Assembly: GCA_002412985.1 (NCBI GenBank)
Contig: DHWC01000034.1
Coordinates: forward strand, 1-9,399
Length of the DNA stretch: 9,399 nucleotides
Reading direction: 5' to 3'
Source: Methylocystaceae bacterium UBA5192
Lineage (GTDB): Bacteria > Pseudomonadota > Alphaproteobacteria > Rhizobiales > Beijerinckiaceae
Shown here: positions 6,653 to 9,399 of the stretch, in pieces
How positions within the stretch are numbered: the stretch's first letter is position 1
Layout: the number at the start of each line of letters is the position of its first letter
Position numbers and translations under genes: made by a program
Notes under the pieces: model-generated
The model's database searches: none
What the model saw: the letters and a program-made list of their open reading frames with translations, nothing else
What the model was told of the DNA's origin: nothing

Positions 6653-8167
6653 TTAACTTGCTTCTGCGAGCAAAGATAATTGCGCGCGATTTTCACCCGA
6701 CAAATCCGTTAGAGCTGTTGGATAATCGCCTGTGAAACAATGATCGGTAAATTGTGGGCGCTGGGAGTCGCGTTTCTCATAACCCATAGATCGGTAAATG
6801 CCGTCGACCGAGAGAAAAGCTAAGGAGTCGCTGCCGATATAGGTGCGCATTTGTTCTAATGAATGTGTCGCGGCTAAGAGTTTTTCTTTTTGCGGCGTGT
6901 CGATCCCGTAATAGTCTGGGTGCGTTATGGGGGGAGAGGAGATCAGGAAATGAACTTCTTTTGCGCCAGCGTCGCGCATCATCTGCACAATTTTAACTGA
7001 CGTCGTGCCTCTGACAATTGAGTCGTCAATCAGGACAACCCGCTTACCTTCAACAACGCAACGGTTAGCGCTGTGCTTCATTCTAACGCCGACTTCACGC
7101 ACCGATTGTGAGGGCTGGATAAATGTTCGGCCAACATAATGATTGCGGATAATTCCAAGTTCAAAAGGAATGCCGGACTCTTGCGAATAGCCTAAGGCGG
7201 CAGGCACGCCAGAATCTGGCACCGGAACTACGACGTCGGCAAAAATACGTCGTTCGCGCGCTAATTCGGCGCCCATTGCTTTGCGTATTTGATACACAGG
7301 TCGGCCATGCACGAGCGAGTCTGGGCGCGCGAAGTAAATATATTCAAAAATGCACGGGCGCATTGGCTGAGGCGGAAAAGGATTAATGCTCTCAAGGCCT
7401 TTTTCCGAAATTATAACAATCTCGCCGTTCATTACATCGCGGACAAAACGTGCGCCAATCATATCAAGAGCGCAGGTTTCTGAAGCGAGAATAAATTTTC
7501 CATTGAGTTCGCCAATAACAAGCGGACGAATTCCTAATGGATCGCGTGCGCCAATGAGTTTTTTATTCGTCAGCGCGACAAGCGAATAGGCCCCTTCGAT
7601 AGAGCGGAGCGCTTCTATAAATCGATCCAAGAATTGCGGTTTGCGGCTACGGGCGACAAGATGAAGGATCACTTCTGTATCAGAAGTAGATTGGAAAATA
7701 GCGCCTTCTTTGATTAATTCTCGGCGGAGTGTTTGCGCATTTGTAAGATTGCCATTGTGCGCAACGGCAAAGCCGCCTGAATTGAGCTCAGCAAAAAGAG
7801 GCTGCACATTTCGCAAGGCCGTTTCGCCTGTTGTCGCATATCGAACATGGCCAACTGCGGCTGCGCCAGGCAAGCGTTTGATAGCGCTTTCTTTTGAGAA
7901 GTGATCGCCAACAAGTCCCAGTCTCCGTTCGCCATGAAAGCGGCCGTTGTCGTAGGAAACAATACCAGCGGCTTCTTGTCCGCGATGTTGAAGGGCGTGA
8001 AGGCCTAGGGCGGTAATGGCGGAGGCGTCATCAAGATCAAAGACGCCGAAAACGCCACAATATTCGCGCAGCCGATCTTCATCAAAATTAGGCTGTGGCG
8101 GATCTTGCACGCTGGCGTTCATATTTGGAATGAATGTCTTCTCACACTCTTTTGGCGACTCCGTCAT
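6653..8167 (-). CDS. purF: Amidophosphoribosyltransferase (glutamine PRPP amidotransferase)
   Basis: Catalyses the first committed step of de novo purine synthesis: PRPP plus glutamine gives 5-phosphoribosylamine. From the ATG at 8167 the protein has 504 residues. The N-terminal Ntn glutaminase domain should begin at Cys37 (YCGVFGVFD) after removal of a propeptide, with LQHRGQEAAGI, GHVRYATTG and HNGNLTN following. The C-terminal phosphoribosyltransferase domain has the PRPP loop VVLIDDSIVRGTTS at about 377-390. I prefer 8167 over the in-frame ATG at 8182 because GGGAG lies 7 nt before it, while 8182 has no Shine-Dalgarno; 8182 would add five residues. Of the four iron-sulfur ligand positions of Bacillus-type PurF, two cysteines remain (ETCALD, Cys232; HCFTG, Cys477) and two seem replaced (HPD; TDHC), so a cluster is unlikely. 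cvpA lies upstream, and the SDR follows after 2 bp. Confidence 0.97.
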   Translation of the reverse strand: MTESPKECEKTFIPNMNASVQDPPQPNFDEDRLREYCGVFGVFDLDDASAITALGLHALQHRGQEAAGIVSYDNGRFHGERRLGLVGDHFSKESAIKRLPGAAAVGHVRYATTGETALRNVQPLFAELNSGGFAVAHNGNLTNAQTLRRELIKEGAIFQSTSDTEVILHLVARSRKPQFLDRFIEALRSIEGAYSLVALTNKKLIGARDPLGIRPLVIGELNGKFILASETCALDMIGARFVRDVMNGEIVIISEKGLESINPFPPQPMRPCIFEYIYFARPDSLVHGRPVYQIRKAMGAELARERRIFADVVVPVPDSGVPAALGYSQESGIPFELGIIRNHYVGRTFIQPSQSVREVGVRMKHSANRCVVEGKRVVLIDDSIVRGTTSVKIVQMMRDAGAKEVHFLISSPPITHPDYYGIDTPQKEKLLAATHSLEQMRTYIGSDSLAFLSVDGIYRSMGYEKRDSQRPQFTDHCFTGDYPTALTDLSGENRAQLSLLAEAS

Positions 8168-8201
8168 CCCGTCGTCTCCCATATCGCATGATGGCGGCGC
8201 C

Positions 8202-8254
8202 TGTGACGCCAGAGCGTATCGCTTGCGCAGTTTAAACTGGTTGGCGTTGTCACA
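8202..8254 (-). promoter_or_regulatory. Folded spacer between cvpA and purF, possible cis-regulatory RNA or operator
   Basis: Outer arms TGTGACGCCA (8202-8211) and TGGCG (8242-8246) plus TCACA (8250-8254) pair over 10 bp with a 3-nt bulge. They enclose two further symmetric elements: AGCG-TAT-CGCT (8213-8223) and the perfect 10-bp palindrome AGTTTAAACT (8229-8238). The whole lies in the 93-bp gap between the cvpA stop and the purF start at 8167. It could be a three-way RNA structure that tunes readthrough or translation of purF, or contain a DNA operator. No known riboswitch consensus was recognised. Confidence 0.35.
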
Positions 8255-8260
8255 GAAGCG

Positions 8261-8887
8261 CTAATTCGCGCCGCCGGTTGCGGGCGGCGTCTCTTCAGGC
8301 GGATTTTCTGTCGTTGGCGGAGAAGACTTATCCATTTCAGTTTCTGAAGGCGGCGCCTCTCCCGATTGACCATTCCCCTTTTTGGCTTTGATCTTTGCGA
8401 TAATACTATCGAGATCATCCGGGAGCATGTCGCGCAGTTTGTCTCCGCCAGCCTGGAGGAAAGGCTTCACGCGCGCGTTGCGTATCCAACCTGGCTGATT
8501 GGCGTCTGGGACGAGCCAGTTATAAAAAACAAAGGCGACGACGGCGAGGAGCAAGCCACGCGCTGCGCCAAAAAGAAAGCCAAGCGTGCGATCAAGAGCG
8601 CCGATTTTAGAGTCCAAAATAATATCGGAAAATTTTACCGTAAGCAGAGATACGATGATGAGGGCGAGAAAGAAAACAATCGCCACGGCGCCGCCGAGCG
8701 CGATTTCATCTTTGCTGATGTAGGGCTTGATATAGGGCAAGGCCATTGGATGGAGGTAATAGGCGGCCGCAGCGGCGGCGACCCAGGATCCTATGGCTAA
8801 AATCTCGCGCGTGAAGCCGCGCAACACAGCAAGTAGGCCAGATACTAAAACAACAATCAAAACAGCCAAATCAAGATACGAAGGCAT
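8261..8887 (-). CDS. cvpA: CvpA family inner-membrane protein
   Basis: Integral membrane protein of 208 residues. Four hydrophobic helices are visible at about 4-22, 29-46, 63-83 and 102-123. The conserved CvpA loop between the first two reads LRGFTREI, and LDRTLGFLFGAARG at about 98-111 is also typical. The tail beyond about 160 is a low-complexity Pro/Glu/Thr/Gly-rich extension, probably disordered. CvpA was named for colicin V export in Escherichia coli, where it also sits directly upstream of purF; in later work it is linked to envelope stress and bile tolerance. The molecular function is not settled. AGAGGA, 5 nt before the ATG at 8887, is a good ribosome binding site. The stop is followed by the 93-bp structured spacer to purF, so co-transcription with purF is likely. 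The open frame on the opposite strand (8366-8800) is a shadow. Confidence 0.93.
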   Translation of the reverse strand: MPSYLDLAVLIVVLVSGLLAVLRGFTREILAIGSWVAAAAAAYYLHPMALPYIKPYISKDEIALGGAVAIVFFLALIIVSLLTVKFSDIILDSKIGALDRTLGFLFGAARGLLLAVVAFVFYNWLVPDANQPGWIRNARVKPFLQAGGDKLRDMLPDDLDSIIAKIKAKKGNGQSGEAPPSETEMDKSSPPTTENPPEETPPATGGAN

Positions 8888-9057
8888 TTCTGTCCTCTTG
8901 TCTTCGCCCTAAAACCAAAATTGAGAGTGAAATCCGCGGCGAGGCGTCTTGGCCCATAGGATAGAACTGGCCGCGACAATTTTCATGGTTTGCTTCTAGC
9001 GCAAGTTGATGCGAAGCGGAAATCCCAAAGCGATCTCATCCCCTTATTTATCTTAAA
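8888..9057. other. Spacer between radA and cvpA
   Basis: This 170-bp gap may carry a promoter for cvpA-purF-SDR, but I see no clear sigma-70 pair on the minus strand. A modest bulged hairpin is possible at 8992-9017: GCTT/AAGC and CGCA/TGCG with a CTAG bulge. A 25-codon minus-strand frame beginning near 8986 has no supporting features. No RNA gene was recognised. Confidence 0.4.
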
Positions 9058-9399
9058 TTATTGGCTTGGCGATGAGGCGGGGCGCTTATGGGGCGCCGTT
9101 TGCGCGATCGCCGCAACGAGTTGACCCACATCGGCGCAAGGCCGCAGGGCAAGTCCGCTGCGTCTTTCCTCATCGTTGATTTGTTGGGCTTGGGCCAGGA
9201 CAGCTTGATGAAAGCCAAGTTTACCCGCCTCGCGTAAGCGCATGCCGGCATGAATAACCGGTCGAACCGCCCCCGAGAGGCCAATTTCTCCGAAAAACGC
9301 CTGGTCGGCAGGTAAAACCGCGCCAGTCAAAGAGGAAACAAGGGCTGCCGCCGCAGCAAGATCGGCGGCGGGTTCATCGGCTCGCACGGCGCCCTCCCC
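9058..9399 (-). CDS. radA: DNA repair protein RadA (Sms), C-terminal part, cut by window edge
   Basis: The frame runs through the right edge of the window; the GTG at 9387 is internal and encodes Val, preceded by Gly-Glu-Gly-Ala. The 113 or so residues visible correspond to the C-terminal Lon-protease-like domain of RadA. Seen: EPAADLAAAAALVSSLTG, then LPADQAFFGEIGLSGAVRPV, then a RLREAGKLGF segment, all in the order expected for RadA. The N-terminal zinc finger and RecA-like ATPase core lie outside the window. RadA is a RecA-related helicase-type ATPase that promotes branch migration during recombinational repair. The end carries a short Pro/Ser-rich tail after LVAAIAQT. radA upstream of cvpA and purF is a familiar alphaproteobacterial arrangement. 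The 170-bp gap to cvpA leaves open whether they share a transcript. Confidence 0.92.
   Translation of the reverse strand, partial: GEGAVRADEPAADLAAAAALVSSLTGAVLPADQAFFGEIGLSGAVRPVIHAGMRLREAGKLGFHQAVLAQAQQINDEERRSGLALRPCADVGQLVAAIAQTAPHKRPASSPSQ

Noticed and set aside
8213..8229. PurR-like box in the cvpA-purF spacer
   Set aside because: The minus-strand bases around the small hairpin share only about 10 of 16 positions with the Escherichia coli PurR consensus, and PurR of that type is not expected in alphaproteobacteria.
8366..8800. 144-codon plus-strand open frame opposite cvpA
   Set aside because: It lies entirely antisense to a clear CvpA gene, has no family resemblance and no ribosome binding site; its charged, low-complexity product is typical of a shadow frame.
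9048..9284. 78-codon minus-strand frame overlapping radA
   Set aside because: It is out of phase with the recognisable RadA C-terminus over the same bases, and its own product has no recognisable motif.

Overview
The window reads as ordinary chromosome of an alphaproteobacterium, most likely of the order Hyphomicrobiales (Rhizobiales). The clues are a DUF992 secreted protein, a family largely restricted to that order, the minus-strand gene order radA - cvpA - purF - SDR, which is familiar from alphaproteobacteria, and a YhdP/AsmA-like C-terminal protein. Base composition looks close to 50% GC in the housekeeping genes and visibly lower in the O-acetylation pair. I cannot name a genus.

Layout from left to right. 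Bases 1-969 (+) hold the C-terminal part of an AsmA/YhdP-like envelope protein cut by the window edge. It converges on tyrS (998-2260, -), tyrosyl-tRNA synthetase. A 194-bp divergent spacer separates tyrS from a two-gene plus-strand unit, 2455-5082: an MBOAT membrane O-acyltransferase of the AlgI type, followed 3 bp later by a membrane-anchored AlgX/AlgJ-type SGNH protein. A 259-bp intergenic region then leads to a strongly initiated gene for a secreted DUF992 protein (5342-5875). A compact hairpin lies at its convergent junction with the SDR gene.

From 5910 to the right edge everything runs on the minus strand. In transcription order it is radA (C-terminal part, cut by the window edge), cvpA, purF and a short-chain dehydrogenase/reductase. 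The SDR begins with TTG only 2 bp after the purF stop, so its translation is probably coupled to purF.

How the genes fit together: the MBOAT and SGNH proteins form a two-component system that should carry acyl groups across the inner membrane and place them on a periplasmic or exported glycan. No glycan synthesis genes are present, so the substrate is unknown. purF makes the first committed step of purine synthesis, with cvpA upstream as in many proteobacteria. No mobile element, CRISPR array, tRNA or rRNA gene was recognised. I found no convincing new system. The points most worth a second look are the orphan acetylation pair with its altered catalytic motif, the folded cvpA-purF spacer, and the partly lost iron-sulfur ligands in PurF.
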